Shown: positions 41,291 through 52,374 of the stretch, piece by piece
How positions within the stretch are numbered: position 1 is the first letter of the stretch
How the letters are laid out: each line of letters opens with the position of its first letter
From: Incurvaria masculella
Lineage: Eukaryota > Arthropoda > Insecta > Lepidoptera > Incurvariidae
NCBI GenBank assembly: GCA_946894095.1
Contig: OX335663.1
Span: forward strand, 2,356,001-2,420,000
Reading direction: 5' to 3'
DNA: 64,000 nucleotides
Program-made: the position numbers and the translations under genes
The notes under the pieces: model-generated
What the model was told of the DNA's origin: nothing
What the model saw: only the letters and a program-made list of their open reading frames with translations
The model's database searches: none

Positions 41291-41810
41291 AAAAACAGAC
41301 GTTTTTCTTTTTGAAAGTTGCGTTGGGGCATCGGCAGAATTTCCAAGCACTCAAAAGCATTTTCACATTCAGGTTTTTACGTGACTTGCTTTTTTAATAT
41401 CACTTATCATGTCATGACCCATAGCATAACAATAATTAAGATCGACAAGTCTGGTTACGTAATTTGTTCAATTAGCATAGATTGTGAACATATTTATTTT
41501 AGGCTATTATCATAATATTCGAGTTTGCAATAAATTGATTTTACACAAAAAAATAGTCATCTGTGCAAGGTCGCATTTTTTTTCTCAAAAACGTTAGCTA
41601 AATTTTATTCATGTGATTAACTTTTGAGTTTTATAAATATCCAACGATTAAGAGGAGCATAGATTCGCATGCATGGTTGGAAATTATTTGTACAATTCCA
41701 AAATCCACTTGCAAAAACTGTAGATCCTTTTTTTTATGAAAAACCGGAATGGTTCCGAGGACCAAATGTGCTCAGAAAAGCCAAAAACACCTCGCCTCGC
41801 GAAACCACGC
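41291..41810. other. Intergenic AT-rich sequence
   Basis: No supported feature. Confidence 0.3.
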
Positions 41811-42110
41811 TCAGCGAGGGACCATGCCAGCGGATTTGCGGACTATCGCTGAGCTATCGAGCCTGTTCAAATTTCGCTTGAAGACCCCCAGGTTATAGGC
41901 ATGAGGAAAGACACCCGCCGGCGGACAGTTCCATATGCTGGCGGTGCGGCAGAGAAATGAGTTTAAGAAACGATTCGTTCTCAACAGCCTAAAGTCAACC
42001 ACAAGGGGGTGCTCTGATTCTCTGCGCCGGGTGCTCCGGATATAGGTAGGATGGGGAGAAATGAGGGAAACAAGTTCCACAGAGCAACGTCTATGGTAGT
42101 TAGTACCTGT
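41811..42110 (-). pseudogene. LINE reverse-transcriptase C-terminal tail
   Basis: The minus-strand frame 42080-41811 contains SEHPLVVDFRLLRTNRFLNS then FLCRTASIWNCPPAGVFPHA then YNLGVFKRNLNR. The pattern of RT, then W-N-x-L/P-P, then F-K is the usual C-terminal end of several LINE polymerases. It is a 5'-truncated relic. Confidence 0.6.
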
Positions 42111-42206
42111 AGCACAAACTGACGTAACGAGGCGTAACTACTCATGTAGCACAAATCACAGATTAGTGATAGAATGGTGATGGAATAGGCAGTCAGAACT
42201 CAGTAC

Positions 42207-42383
42207 CTTAGGCCGAGATAAATAGTCATAACAAAAACTAAGACTAACGGAAAGTAGTACTTTGTGACGTCACTTTGACACATTTTGTATGGACGCAATC
42301 TCAAAGTAATGCAAATTGACGTCACAAAGTACTACTTTTCGTTAGCCTTAGTTTCTGTTACGACTATTTATCTCAGCCTTAGA
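42207..42383. repeat. Foldback MITE, about 80-bp arms
   Basis: GGCCGAGATAAATAGTCATA through TAGTACTTTGTGACGTCA mirrors TGACGTCACAAAGTACTACT through GACTATTTATCTCAGCC. Confidence 0.85.
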
Positions 42384-42598
42384 CTCAATAGATCTACGTC
42401 CGTCTTGTTGGAGAGCAGAAAGTAATTGAAATAGCCGGGAGTTCTGACAGGCTGGGATAAAGGTAGTTTTTTAGTCCAGAAGTAGACGATTAAACGCACA
42501 GAAAATAAAATTATACAGAAAAAGAGGTAAAACAATTTCGAATAAAAATCTCTCATTAAAATTAACATAGAATTAAGTACTGTACATTTCAGCACTTA

Positions 42599-43242
42599 GG
42601 TGTCATGCCAGGACCTTCCCTTTATGAGCACGGCCACATTGAACGACGGACAATTAATCATTGCCTCTTCGACCATCTTTTCGTCCAATGCGATGGTGCC
42701 AACCCGGGCGGACTTAAGCCCTACCACCTAGTAGGGGAAGGGACCTACAGTTTTACATGGATTCCGAACCATGGAGCAGCTCGCATTCGTGACGAAATGC
42801 ACTTATCGAACTCGGAAAGAGAAAAAAAAAAAGTGGCACTTTATGCGAATAGTTGACTCGCCTAACTGCTCCGCTTGTCAACAAGCAGAGGATCAGCTCC
42901 ACGTACTCTTGGATTGTGTCCGGAACCAGGTTATGAGAAACAAACTGTTGAAAGATCTATGTACAGACAGACTGAATTTATTCTTCAAAATCCATGAAGC
43001 TCTGAGCCAACCACAAAGTGAAGAGTTCCAAATTGTGACCACATTTTTTAATAATTCTCTTGTCCTGCGTAGCAATCAGTAAACTGAAATAGTTACTATG
43101 GGGCTGGCATAGTCAAACATGGCTAAAGCCCTAACCAAATCAATAGAAAAAAAAAAAAAAAAAAGTGGTGTATGAACGGGGCGAGAAATTGAACCCAGAA
43201 CCCTGGTATGCTAAGCAATTCCCCGCGCCACTAGACTACGAG
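42599..43242 (-). repeat. tRNA-headed SINE split by a LINE insertion
   Basis: The body is 42599-42822 and the head 43166-43242 (GAAATTGAACCCAGAACCCT, CGCGCCACTAGACTACGAGC), both reversed. A plus-strand LINE tail separates them. Confidence 0.75.
42832..43165 (+). mobile_element. 5'-truncated LINE 3' end with poly(A)
   Basis: The frame 42771-43082 includes the Cys-His motif SPNCSACQQAEDQLHVLLDC, typical of the end of R1/I/Jockey-type ORF2. It is followed by a 3' UTR and an A run ending AAAAGTGG. The same A-run plus GTGG word precedes the insertion, a target-site duplication in the host SINE. Confidence 0.65.
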
Positions 43243-43506
43243 CCGCTCATCAACAACAATTTGATAGGATTGCCAATGACTTCATTGATTCTCTCAGATA
43301 TCCAGATTCCCCAGGCTACCTAAGGTTACCTGAGATTACTTAGATTACCAAGCAATCGTACAAAGTATTCCTCGAGTGCCTGACCTCTCGACCTCCGGTT
43401 TCTTTGGTGATTTTTCTTCGCATGGAGCCCTCGGTGCTCGGTGTTTTTAATTTAGTAGATCTACAAAACATTGTGCGTCAAAAATACTTCCATCTAATTA
43501 ATCTAA
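43243..43506. other. Intergenic sequence, nothing recognised
   Basis: Short flank before the Helitron pair. Confidence 0.3.
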
Positions 43507-44639
43507 TCTAATAAATATTATAAAGGGGAAAGTTTGTAATAATGGATGGATGGATGGATGGATGTTTGTTACTCTTTCACGTAAAAACGACTGAATGGAT
43601 TTTAATGAAACTTTACAATAATATAGCTTATACATCAGAATAACACATAGGCTACAATTTATAAAGATATTGTGCCCATGGGCTTTAGAACTTTCACGGG
43701 GCTGCGAAAACGTTGCCGGTAGCGCTACTTCACACTAGGGGGAGAGGAGCCGGGGGCGGTGGCGGGGAGCGGCGGCGGGGGGAGGGCAGACGTCGTGACT
43801 GTTTGGTGTCCGTTTGGCGAATTTTCAAGGCACTAGCGATTTGTAAAACTTAGTACATGTACATTTAACTACCCGGGAATTAGGATTGGCTAAATAGAAT
43901 TCAGTTCCGCTTACGCTAAGATGGGGCTGTCATACAAACTGCAATGCTATGCACGGCTCGGCTTTGCGGCGGCAGCGCTTACTTTTACTGAAGTACGGCT
44001 TGGTATTTCCTGCAACTTTAGGACTACTTGGCATCACGCTAAATCGCCGGAGGAGCGACCAACAGAATAAAATCCTTGAGAACCAATTACTCGATTTAGA
44101 TGTGCATTGTATCTACGTCTAGCCTGATTCTACTAAAAACTTATAGATTACATAATATAACGCTTCATTACCAGAAGGGTAAGTAGTGAGTCTTAAAGTC
44201 TTATAACATGCGAACCACTTACCTGATTTATATGCGTATTTTATCAATGTATAGCATCTCTGGGAGCAGTCAGGTTCGAGATGGGTTACTGTTTTCGATA
44301 TTGAGGCTGGCTGTGGGTTGGAGTCCACGCAGAACTTACCTACGTTACACGTTACTTACTAGGTAAGCAATGTAGCAGTGAAAGTGCAGAAAGGTTCTCG
44401 CGGCAAATGTTTTTTTTTTAAATAGCCACCAAACGTCAACGAAGCTCTAAATGGGAATTATTGGATGTTTCTCATTAAATCATGCTATTTCGGCTCGAAC
44501 GATCTTGATTAAATTTGGTACATGGATACATTGTCCTGGACCAGTTTGACCCTATTTTGGACCAGTCATGTGGGCTACTTTTTATCCATGAGATAATTTA
44601 GCCGACACTAACCCGAGCGGAGCCGGGTACCGCAGCTAG
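43507..44639 (+). mobile_element. Non-autonomous Helitron, family A, unit 1
   Basis: It starts TCTAATAAATATTATAAAGG and ends CGGAGCCGGGTACCGCAGCT then AG|T. It has an (ATGG)n run near the 5' end and a degenerate 5S-type SINE fragment at about 44245-44390. No Rep/helicase was seen. Confidence 0.75.
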
Positions 44640-45157
44640 TAAATATTATAAAGGGGAAAGTTTGTAATAATGGATGGATGGATGGATGTTTGTTACTCTT
44701 TCACGTAAAAACGACTGAATGGATTTTAATGAAACTTTACAATAATATAGCTTATACATCAGAATAACACATAGGCTACAATTTATAAAGATATTGTGCC
44801 CATGGGCTTTAGAACTTTCACGGGGCTGCGAAAACGTTGCCGGTAGCGCTACTTCACACCAGGGGGAGCGGGGCCGGGGGCGGGGCGGGCGGTCCAACGG
44901 GGGCGGGTGCGGGGAGGGGGGGGCGGGTAAGGCTTGGTATTTCCCGCAACTTTAGGACTACTTGACAAAATCCTTTTATTGGATGTAACTCACTAAATCA
45001 TGCTATTTCGGCTCGAACGATCTTGATTAAATTTGGTACATGGATACATTGTCCTGGACCAGTTTGACCCTATTTTGGACCAGCCATGTGGGCTACTTTT
45101 TATCCATGAAATAATTTAGCCGACAATAACCCGAGCGGAGCCGGGTACCGCAGCTAG
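44640..45157 (+). mobile_element. Non-autonomous Helitron, family A, unit 2, joined head to tail
   Basis: It follows the CTAG of unit 1 directly with TAAATATTATAAAGGGGAAA and ends with the same CCGGGTACCGCAGCTAG. The interior is near-identical at both ends but shorter. Confidence 0.75.
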
Positions 45158-45297
45158 TATCTAATAATAGTGCCATTTATTGGCATCGTTAAACGAGATT
45201 TTAGCGTATGGTCACAATATGAATCAGGTATTTCTTGGCAAACTTAGAGAAAAAAGGGCGTGCCTGGACATTGATAGCTTACGTCACACTTACTGTC

Positions 45298-45700
45298 ACG
45301 ATATAGGCCCAACACACAACTTCGGAACTGGGTGCCATGCCAGGACCTTCCTTATATTGCTTTGCCTTCTATTGAATTGAGCAGGGCATAGGTCAGGGAC
45401 GCCGGAACTCTTTTGACTTTCTCAGTTGGATAAACGCATTTCGTCTTTAGTGCGAGCTATTCCATGCTTCGGAATGCATGTATAACTGTTGGTCCCGTTC
45501 ACCTACTAGGTCGTTTGGGTTAATCCGCCCTGATTGGTACCATCGCATTGAATTAACAATTTAATCTAAGCAGCAGTGACATCTCAATCCTGCTCAATAT
45601 AGTCGTGCTGATAAAAGGAAGTCCTGGCATGGAACCTAATTTCTTCGGGAATGCTTTTTGTTGGCTAATATTATGCTGACTACCGAGGCTGAATGGGACC
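45298..45700 (+). repeat. SINE fragments in opposite orientations
   Basis: 45298-45365 is a reversed tail (TGGGTGCCATGCCAGGACCT). 45383-45690 is a plus-strand headless body (GCATTTCGTCTTTAGTGCGA, GATTGGTACCATCGCATTGA). Confidence 0.55.
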
Positions 45701-46074
45701 ATACCTCCAGTAACACAATGTATAATGACATGTCATTATGTAATTTAGTCTAAAGAGGTTGTTAATATTTACCAAACCAAAGGTGTGACGTCAACTGTTT
45801 CGTACGATATATTAATAAACGTGTACTAAGTATATTGTAAAACTAATTCAAGTCTGACTCGTTCCGTCAACTTTTTTTTTATGATTAACTAGCGAGCGAA
45901 GTTCTCCGAGTCTACTAGAACCACAGACTTGAACAGTCCGGCGTTTATATGTTTGTATGTATGTATGTATGTATGCATAAATTTTTGTCCAACACGTTTA
46001 CTTGAGTAGCGTAAACTTGGTAGGCAAGTAAATACGACAAAAATAAATAATTTACATTAAATTTAATTGAAGGG
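45701..46074. other. Intergenic sequence with a (TATG)n run
   Basis: TATG repeats lie at about 45950-45975. Nothing else was recognised. Confidence 0.4.
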
Positions 46075-46650
46075 AAATTCCTGGCATGGAACCTCATTCC
46101 TTCGCACTGAAAAAATAATCAGTGAATCTACATGTAATTCCAATAAATAACAATCGTCTTGCAACGTTAAAAAAGAGCCAGCCAAGTAAATCGGTTACTC
46201 TAACTAATGAAAACAGCCTTAAACATTAAAATCTATTATCTCTATTTGTTTTTTTTTTAACTGTGTGCAATAACTGTTTTCTCTTACTGTTTCCCTAACT
46301 GTATGACAACTGTTTCTAGCTTTAGTATTTTTTCTATTCTTACTTGCGTCTAAAATTCAGTGAAATGCAATCTGTTAAAATTCCTGTACCTCTTGAAATG
46401 ATAATCAATCAGTTAACATAACCGCTTTAAATTCATCTGATATCTGATCAACACGTATTATTTTTAACAAGCGGTACGATTCAATCGGTTTAAATAACCG
46501 TTTTCTTAATGCTTTGATAGTATAAATTTTAATTGTGCTCAAACAGTAAACAGTTCCACATCATTTCTTTAGTGCGGTAATGTGATATTTTGGGCTAATA
46601 TCATAACGGTAGTTGTGTGGTTTTAGCTATACATGCCAGGTTGCTTAAAA
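46075..46650 (+). repeat. SINE tail split by a CACTGAAAAA element
   Basis: TTCCTGGCATGGAACCTCAT before 46105 and ATTTTGGGCTAATATCATAA after 46580 are consecutive in other SINE copies. Confidence 0.6.
46105..46574. mobile_element. CACTGAAAAAAT-terminal DNA element, uninterrupted copy
   Basis: Shares termini and interior with 1054-2242. It is 470 bp and has no ORF. Confidence 0.6.
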
Positions 46651-46714
46651 CAAATCAAACATGAACCAAACATGAAGGGATCACCGAGTTATGAGGTTGT
46701 AAGTGGGGTTCGAA

Positions 46715-46965
46715 AAATCGAAAGAAAAAAAATCACGTTTCTTGTATTGGGGGCCCCCCATTCGTTTTAATATCTTTTTCATGAATACTATTTGTTGTTA
46801 TAGCTGCAATAGGAATACACACTTTGTGAAAACTTCAGCTGTACATGAAAATGAAGAATTTCTGTTTTCATCTAAGCTGTATACCTTCATATGGTTCTTG
46901 AGATACAGCCCGCTGACACATAAGACAGCGAGGGCTTAGTAATAGGGTTCCGTTGGCACCCTATC
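46715..46965 (+). repeat. (ACGG)n-bearing repeat, copy 7, diverged
   Basis: TTGTTATAGCTGCAATAGGA, GAGATACAGCCCGCTGACA and GTAATAGGGTTCCGTTGGCA remain. The ACGG run is nearly lost. Confidence 0.65.
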
Positions 46966-47436
46966 AGTGCACTGCACTGTCGGTAAAATTTAGCATGGAA
47001 CCATTTTATGATTTAGTATAATAGTTGTATAGTAGTAAGTTGGTCCTTGCTTAAAACCTGGTTTAAAAAGTTTTAAACTCCAGTGAAAAAATACAAAAGC
47101 GGTGAGGGAATATTATTTGAAGTTTATCATATTCACTAATCGATCCTCTAGACTCGCACTTGGAATATTTTTAATTTTGACTTGAAAATAATTACAATTA
47201 ATGAAAACGTGAGCGAATCAGGGGGATTTGGGAACTAGCTGGATGATTATTTTTTAAATTAATTAAACCTAAAAAAAACATCACCTCTGTGTTGTTGGTG
47301 ATTCAATCTGACGTTTCGCTGCTTTTCTTACATGCTAACTGGAAAATTTCAGTTGATTTGGCCAAATAACACGTCGTTTGACAGCATGTTATGAAATGCA
47401 AATAAACGTCAGATTTTTGTTAACTGAGCCCGTATT
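46966..47436. other. Intergenic sequence with a MITE fragment near 47290-47430
   Basis: GATTCAATCTGACGTTTCGC and GGCCAAATAACACGTCGTTT resemble 14230-14330 and 53500-53520. Confidence 0.35.
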
Positions 47437-48530
47437 TCCAGCTGTCACCTAAATTGGCGTTTACGGCAAACCGATCGACTGGCGTTTTCAAATGTATGAA
47501 GAAATTGAAGATCTCGCGCAGTGGGCGTTAAACGAACTAACATTTGTCAGTCTGAGTTTTATATGACAGCTTAAAGAAGTAAAATCACAGAATATCTAGT
47601 AACTAGTAGTAACTGCATGGACGCAAGAGTAGTTAATTTCACTCAACGTGAACAAATGTACAGTCCTTCATATAGGAAAGCAAAACCCAAGGAAAACATA
47701 CACAATTCAGGGTAACACTCTAAAAAGAGTGAATACACAAAGAGATTTGGGTGTCATAATCACAGAAGATCTAAAATGGGAGGCACACATTATAACTGTA
47801 GTGAAGAGAGCAAACTCATTGCTGTATACCATAAACAAAGCTTTCTCCCATATAACCCCTGAGCTTTTCCTAAAGCTTTATAAAACATATGTGCGACCTA
47901 TGTTGGAGTATGCAAACCAGATCTGGAGTCCCTATTTCAAGAAAGATATTGACCTGCTGGAACGAGTACAACGTAGAGCAACAAAAATGCCAACTGCACT
48001 GAAATATAAAAGTTACGGAACCCGGCTGGACAAGCTTGGCCTCACCACTCTACAAGAACGAAGAGAACGGGGAGATGTTATTGAAACATTTAAAATTCTC
48101 AACTCTTCGTACAACTCTACCAATCTACAAGATATGTTCACCCTTGCTATACTAAAAACCTGAGAGGACACTCAAAAAAGCTGTATCACAATCGGTCGAA
48201 GGAGAACCCTCGTCGACACTTTCTTGCCAACAGAGTAGTAGAATCTTGGAACAGTCTTCCCAGTGAAGTTGTAAACGCTGTCTCCGTAAATTCCTTCAAA
48301 AATAAACTAGACAATCATATAAAATAAAAAATATATATATAATAAATAAATAAATAAGTGTTGTGATATAGGTGCATCAGCTTAAAGCTGCTAGCCTATC
48401 AATAATAATATAATATAATAAAAAAAACAACTTGTACGGAGTTTGACGTTTTAACGAAACTTCGAAGTTCCGTAAACGCCAGTTTAGGTGACAACTGAGA
48501 CTAGCAGCTCTGTTCTCAAATGGTGTACAA
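47437..48530. repeat. GTTGTCACCTAAATTGGCGT-family MITE split by a LINE
   Basis: The left part is 47437-47619 and the right part 48432-48530, in inverted order to 60795. The flanks of the insertion, AACTGCATGGA and AACTTGTACGGA, look like decayed copies of a target duplication. Confidence 0.65.
47620..48428 (+). pseudogene. 5'-truncated CR1/L2-like LINE: end of reverse transcriptase and 3' tail
   Basis: The frame from 47648 encodes NKCTVLHIGKQNPRKTYTIQ, DLGVIITEDLKWEAHI, LYKTYVRPMLEYANQIWSPY, LLERVQRRATKMP and GLTTLQERRERGDVIETFKI, the conserved thumb and C-terminal blocks of LINE polymerases. A frameshift at about 48150 moves the frame; it then continues NLRGHSKKLYHNRSKENPRR and RVVESWNSLPSEVVNAVSVN to a TAA at 48325-48327. 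The tail has GCATCAGCTTAAAGCTGCTAG and AATAATAATA. The catalytic palm is absent, so it is dead. Confidence 0.75.
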
Positions 48531-48873
48531 TAAAGAATATTTATTATTCTTATTAACTTCCTTCACCATTTTCTACTGCCGACCGTCTGCGTTGCTTGGA
48601 AATATCCACTCGCTACAACATGCGTCAACACCATGTAGGATAAAACACACGTAAAGAAAACAAATTTAAGAAAAAACTTGAATTCCTTAAACCACATACC
48701 GACGTAATTAGGCTATCTTCATTCGGCGCACGTATGGCTTTGTTTAAGGATGCAAACCCTTTACGATAGTACCCGAGTAAACATATAACTAACAGTAACT
48801 ATCTCAAAAACTAAAAACACAGAGAGGCACCAGAAGGTGAATTTCATATTGATGAAGGAAAACCCCGGTGACG
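48531..48873. other. Intergenic sequence, left flank of the hAT-like element
   Basis: Nothing specific was recognised. Confidence 0.3.
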
Positions 48874-48881
48874 GTACAAAT

Positions 48882-49584
48882 CACGGAGGATAGAGGTAGA
48901 GAGGAGATGGTCTAAGCAAACTGGGTCTGTGTCCACCAAGTGGGTCGCTACGTCACATCCCATGTGATAAAGGAGGCGTGGCTTAGCGACATTCGCGACA
49001 TGGCGATGGCGGTGTTAGGTTGTGGGACAATATTATGGTCTGCGGCGCAATTTTCGGCGAACAGTGCATTACACAGAGATTTTGTGTACAATGTTGCAAA
49101 CATTTTCACAGGACAAAATAATCTAAAGTTTGTAGGTGGAATTTCGTTTTATTTGTCAGTAATTTGAGTCAAATGAGCTAGTTTCAGTCGAGCATTGTAT
49201 CGATGTATCGCTCTTGCTATGTGCCGATAGATGGCGCGCAATCATTTTCGTTTTACGGTAAGAAATGTTGATCTCATGATGCAAATTTTAATGACATTTT
49301 AAAATTAAAATTATTCGAATCCGCGCGAAGGCATAGATTTAAATTTCTAAGGTTTTTTTTATAGAAAAAACACTTAGTAAAATTTAAAAGGCGCCATCTA
49401 GTTCTCGGAATAGCTGCTACCAGAATATCGATTCTTCCGGTAGATGGATTTCGCAAAAATGGGCGGTGCATGACCCCACCATGAAGCCATTTACCCCCCG
49501 CTTCCCCGCACAGTGTCACGCTGCTTGCAGTGATCCTTAGTACTATGAGTTAAAAACATCTCCTCTCTCCTTCTATCCTCCGTG
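48882..49584. mobile_element. hAT-like non-autonomous element, 703 bp, with 8-bp target duplication
   Basis: The ends CACGGAGGATAGAGGTAGAG and its inverted partner match at about 25 of 28 positions. GTACAAAT occurs at 48874-48881 and 49585-49592. Eight-base duplications are typical of hAT transposons. The interior lacks a transposase; open frames at 48940-49167 and 49274-49519 (minus strand) are unsupported. Confidence 0.8.
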
Positions 49585-49592
49585 GTACAAAT

Positions 49593-50370
49593 ACAGAAAT
49601 CGGTACTTTGCCCTTTTCAAAAGTTTGAATTTGGTTGTAGCTTGAAGAGTTGGCTTCTATGTACAACCATCGTTTACGAGGATTTTTTTTTTCAATAAAA
49701 CACAAACAGTGCTGCTCACAAAATTATATTATCTACCTTCATGACAGGCATCTTACTCTACACAACGATTCCTACGTTTCTCCCACCATTGGAAAAACCC
49801 TTGGTAATTTTCCGAAATTAACTCATTCAGCACCGCTGTTACTGCTTCCTTGACCTCCTGTACGCCGCCATGATGAATTCCCTAGAGGTGCAACCTCTTC
49901 CTGGGGAATAGGAAAAAGTCGCAGGGGGCGATATCAGGGGCAGGTGCGGCAACGTTGAAATGATGTTTTCGCCAAAAACTCTTGCACAATAAACGGGGAA
50001 TGTCGGCGCGTTGTCGTGGTTCGAATGGCTGTTTTTATTTTCAGTAACATTAGTACATAGAAAAGAAATTAAAGATTAAAATATTCCTCCATCATCGGCG
50101 AAATTGGGAATGTGCCGATGACGGACGCCTCGTTCACCCGCTGAATGGCTAGGGTGATCTTCTGTGATAACTGGGCGCACGTGTGTCCCCAGGCGCCTCA
50201 ATGAGCAATCTACTAAGCTCGGTTGTTTGTAATGAGGGTCACTCATTTTTATGATGCGACTAAGAAGTATCTGTAGTAAAGTCGCACTAAAAACAAACGA
50301 AGCGCGCCATCAATTTCAAATTTCGAATGGGACGAAAGGACCCTTCTTTCCAGCCATATTTTGAGAGAGT
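49593..50370 (-). pseudogene. Mariner-like transposase relic
   Basis: Between 50010 and 49870 the minus strand gives, in broken frames, HDNAPT followed by FGEN..STLPHLPL.SPP. This is the DNAP/A...YSPD region of a mariner transposase. The partner relic at 52375-52850 shares it. No intact frame remains. Confidence 0.5.
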
Positions 50371-50480
50371 TGGTCTAAGCAAACTGGGTTTGAGCCTACG
50401 AACTGGGTCGCTACCTGGGTCTCTAGTAATATAAGCTAACATCATCTCTCTACCTCCCTCCTCCGTGGATTGGACGCATA
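50371..50480. repeat. Partial hAT-like element of the 48882 family
   Basis: GGTCTAAGCAAACTGGGTTT and CATCTCTCTACCTCCCTCCT then CCGTGG match both ends of the element at 48882, with most of the interior deleted. Confidence 0.5.
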
Positions 50481-50496
50481 CCGCCTTATTTTTTAA

Positions 50497-51091
50497 CTAG
50501 CGGCCCGCTCCGGCTTCGCACGGGTATGAAATATATCTGAATGGCTCCCGCCGCCCCGTCCGGCCGGTACGCTACGTCCCGCAATTTTTAAATCTGTAAT
50601 ATCTTCGAAAATATTTATTTAAATCATATGCTGTAATGGGCCATATAGATCTATATTAAATCAACAATGTATTAAGATATTTAATTGGATAAGGATTAAT
50701 GCTGTATTGGTTAAAATCGCTTCGAAAATTAGCCATAATTTGTCGTAAAAAGTAAATGACAATAAAATGTTATTGTGGGATTACTGTAGACCTTTTCAAT
50801 GTGTACAATACTTAGTACATTATTTTGATAAATCTCGTAGGGTTCAGCCTGCGTTTGCAATGTAAGCGGAAAAAAATATTTTTTTACGACATCACATTGG
50901 AAACCTCAAAAATAACAGTACTTCTCCACTATTTAAAGCATGTTATTATACATATAAGCCTTCCTCTTCAATCACTCTATCTATTAAAAAAAACCGCATC
51001 AAAATCCGTTGCGTAGTTTTAAAGATATAGCATAAGCATACATGGGGATATAGGGACAGAGAAAGCGACTTTGTTTTATATTATCTAGTGA
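50497..51091 (-). mobile_element. Non-autonomous Helitron, family B, copy 2
   Basis: The left boundary CTAGCGGCCCGCTCCGGCTT, read reversed, is the hairpin and CTAG end. The right boundary TTATCTAGTGA, reversed, begins TCACTAGATAA. The interior matches 37473-38292. Confidence 0.75.
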
Positions 51092-51596
51092 TTTGACAAA
51101 TCTCGTAGGGTTCAGCCTGCGTTTGTAATGTAAGCGGAAAAATGATTTTTTAAGCTATTGCATAGCTTCTATCGAGGGCCTTGAGCGCGGGGACCGAATC
51201 CAGAAATTCCGTAACGAAAAAAACCTCACGCTCCCCACTCCGACGGGCGATGCCGGTAGTGGTACTTCACACCAGGGGGAACGGGGCCGGGGGCGGCGGC
51301 GGGAGCGGCGGCGGGGGCGGGCCGGCATAACTTGATACAAAATGCTATGCAATAGCTTTACCGCGGCAGTCTCCGAGTGCCACACGTCTTTTTTTATGAC
51401 ATCACATTGGAAACCTCAAAAATAACAGTATTTCTCCACTATTTAATGGATGTTATTATACATATAAACCTTCCTCTTTAATCACTCTATCTATTAAAAA
51501 AAACCGCATCAAAATCCGTTGCGTAGTTTTAAAGATTTAAGCGAACATGGGGATATAGGGACAGAGAAAGCGACTTTGTTTTATACTATGTAGTGA
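51092..51596 (-). mobile_element. Partial Helitron, family B, adjoining copy 2
   Basis: It repeats the 5' half (minus strand, TCACTACATAGTATAAAAC start at 51596) and is interrupted by a GC-rich insert at 51151-51389. Copies 2 and 3 lie in tandem. Confidence 0.65.
51151..51389. repeat. GC-rich insert with AAGCTATTGCATAGC inverted words
   Basis: AAGCTATTGCATAGC near the left and GCTATGCAATAGCTT near the right are inverted. The interior carries CCGAATCCAGAAATTCCGTA and a GGCGGCGGGAGC-rich tract. It sits inside the Helitron poly(A/T) stretch. Confidence 0.55.
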
Positions 51597-51819
51597 AGTG
51601 AACATCTCTGTAACACCGTTGAGATTTAAAACTTGATGTAACGAAAAAGCGACAGAAAACAGAGACGAACAGTTACATCTGTAGGATTTAGACTGCGAGA
51701 GAATCAGATGATGAAACATAATTTGTTTAAAAACATTATGGTGGCGCGGGTAGGTCGCTGGGTTTTTGTAAGTTTTGGAAAGGGGAGGCCTTGTTTAAAA
51801 ATAGAATATCTCCCTCCAC

Positions 51820-51940
51820 TCATAAATAGAAAGAAAATGGTCCATGAACGGGACGGGAATCGAACCCATTACCTCTGGCATAGGAGCCACATCCTCACCC
51901 CTGAGCCAGTCGTGTGTTGACAAAAAATGCTTTGTTTTCT
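51820..51940 (-). repeat. tRNA-derived SINE head fragment
   Basis: The minus strand has GACTGGCTCAGGGGTGAGG (box A-like) and AATGGGTTCGATTCCCGTCC (box B-like). It lacks a full acceptor stem, so it is not called as a tRNA gene. Confidence 0.5.
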
Positions 51941-52374
51941 TTCCATTGACCTCATGAATCACGTCTCGTAATGAATTCAGGCACCAAACGCCATCACGTC
52001 AGCCTCGCTACGGAATCCATCACTTAGCAGTCATCGTTCGTCATTTGTTTTACATTTTTCTATTAATTCACTCCAATTCGTATTCCATTCTCGTTTCTCT
52101 TCGTCGCGAGGGAAAATCCTCACCGCAATTGATTCGTAGTACATACTTCGGATGATTAAAATAAGAAGAAATCATGTAGGCTTTGTTATCGGCTGGGGTA
52201 GTTAAAAGAATACAACGGATGCACTGCTTTTCTTACCGTGTATGTCGTAAGAGGCGACTGACACAGTCTTTGAACTGTGAAATGTGTGTGAAATCCAAAA
52301 TGGTACTACTGTGTTTTATCGTCTGTACCACGAAGAGTGCTCTTCGAAGCTGTACGCAAATTTGCAAGTAAGTC
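51941..52374. other. Intergenic sequence, nothing firm
   Basis: TATGTCGTAAGAGGCGACTG at about 52243 is a phrase I associate with lepidopteran LINE ends. No more can be said. Confidence 0.3.
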
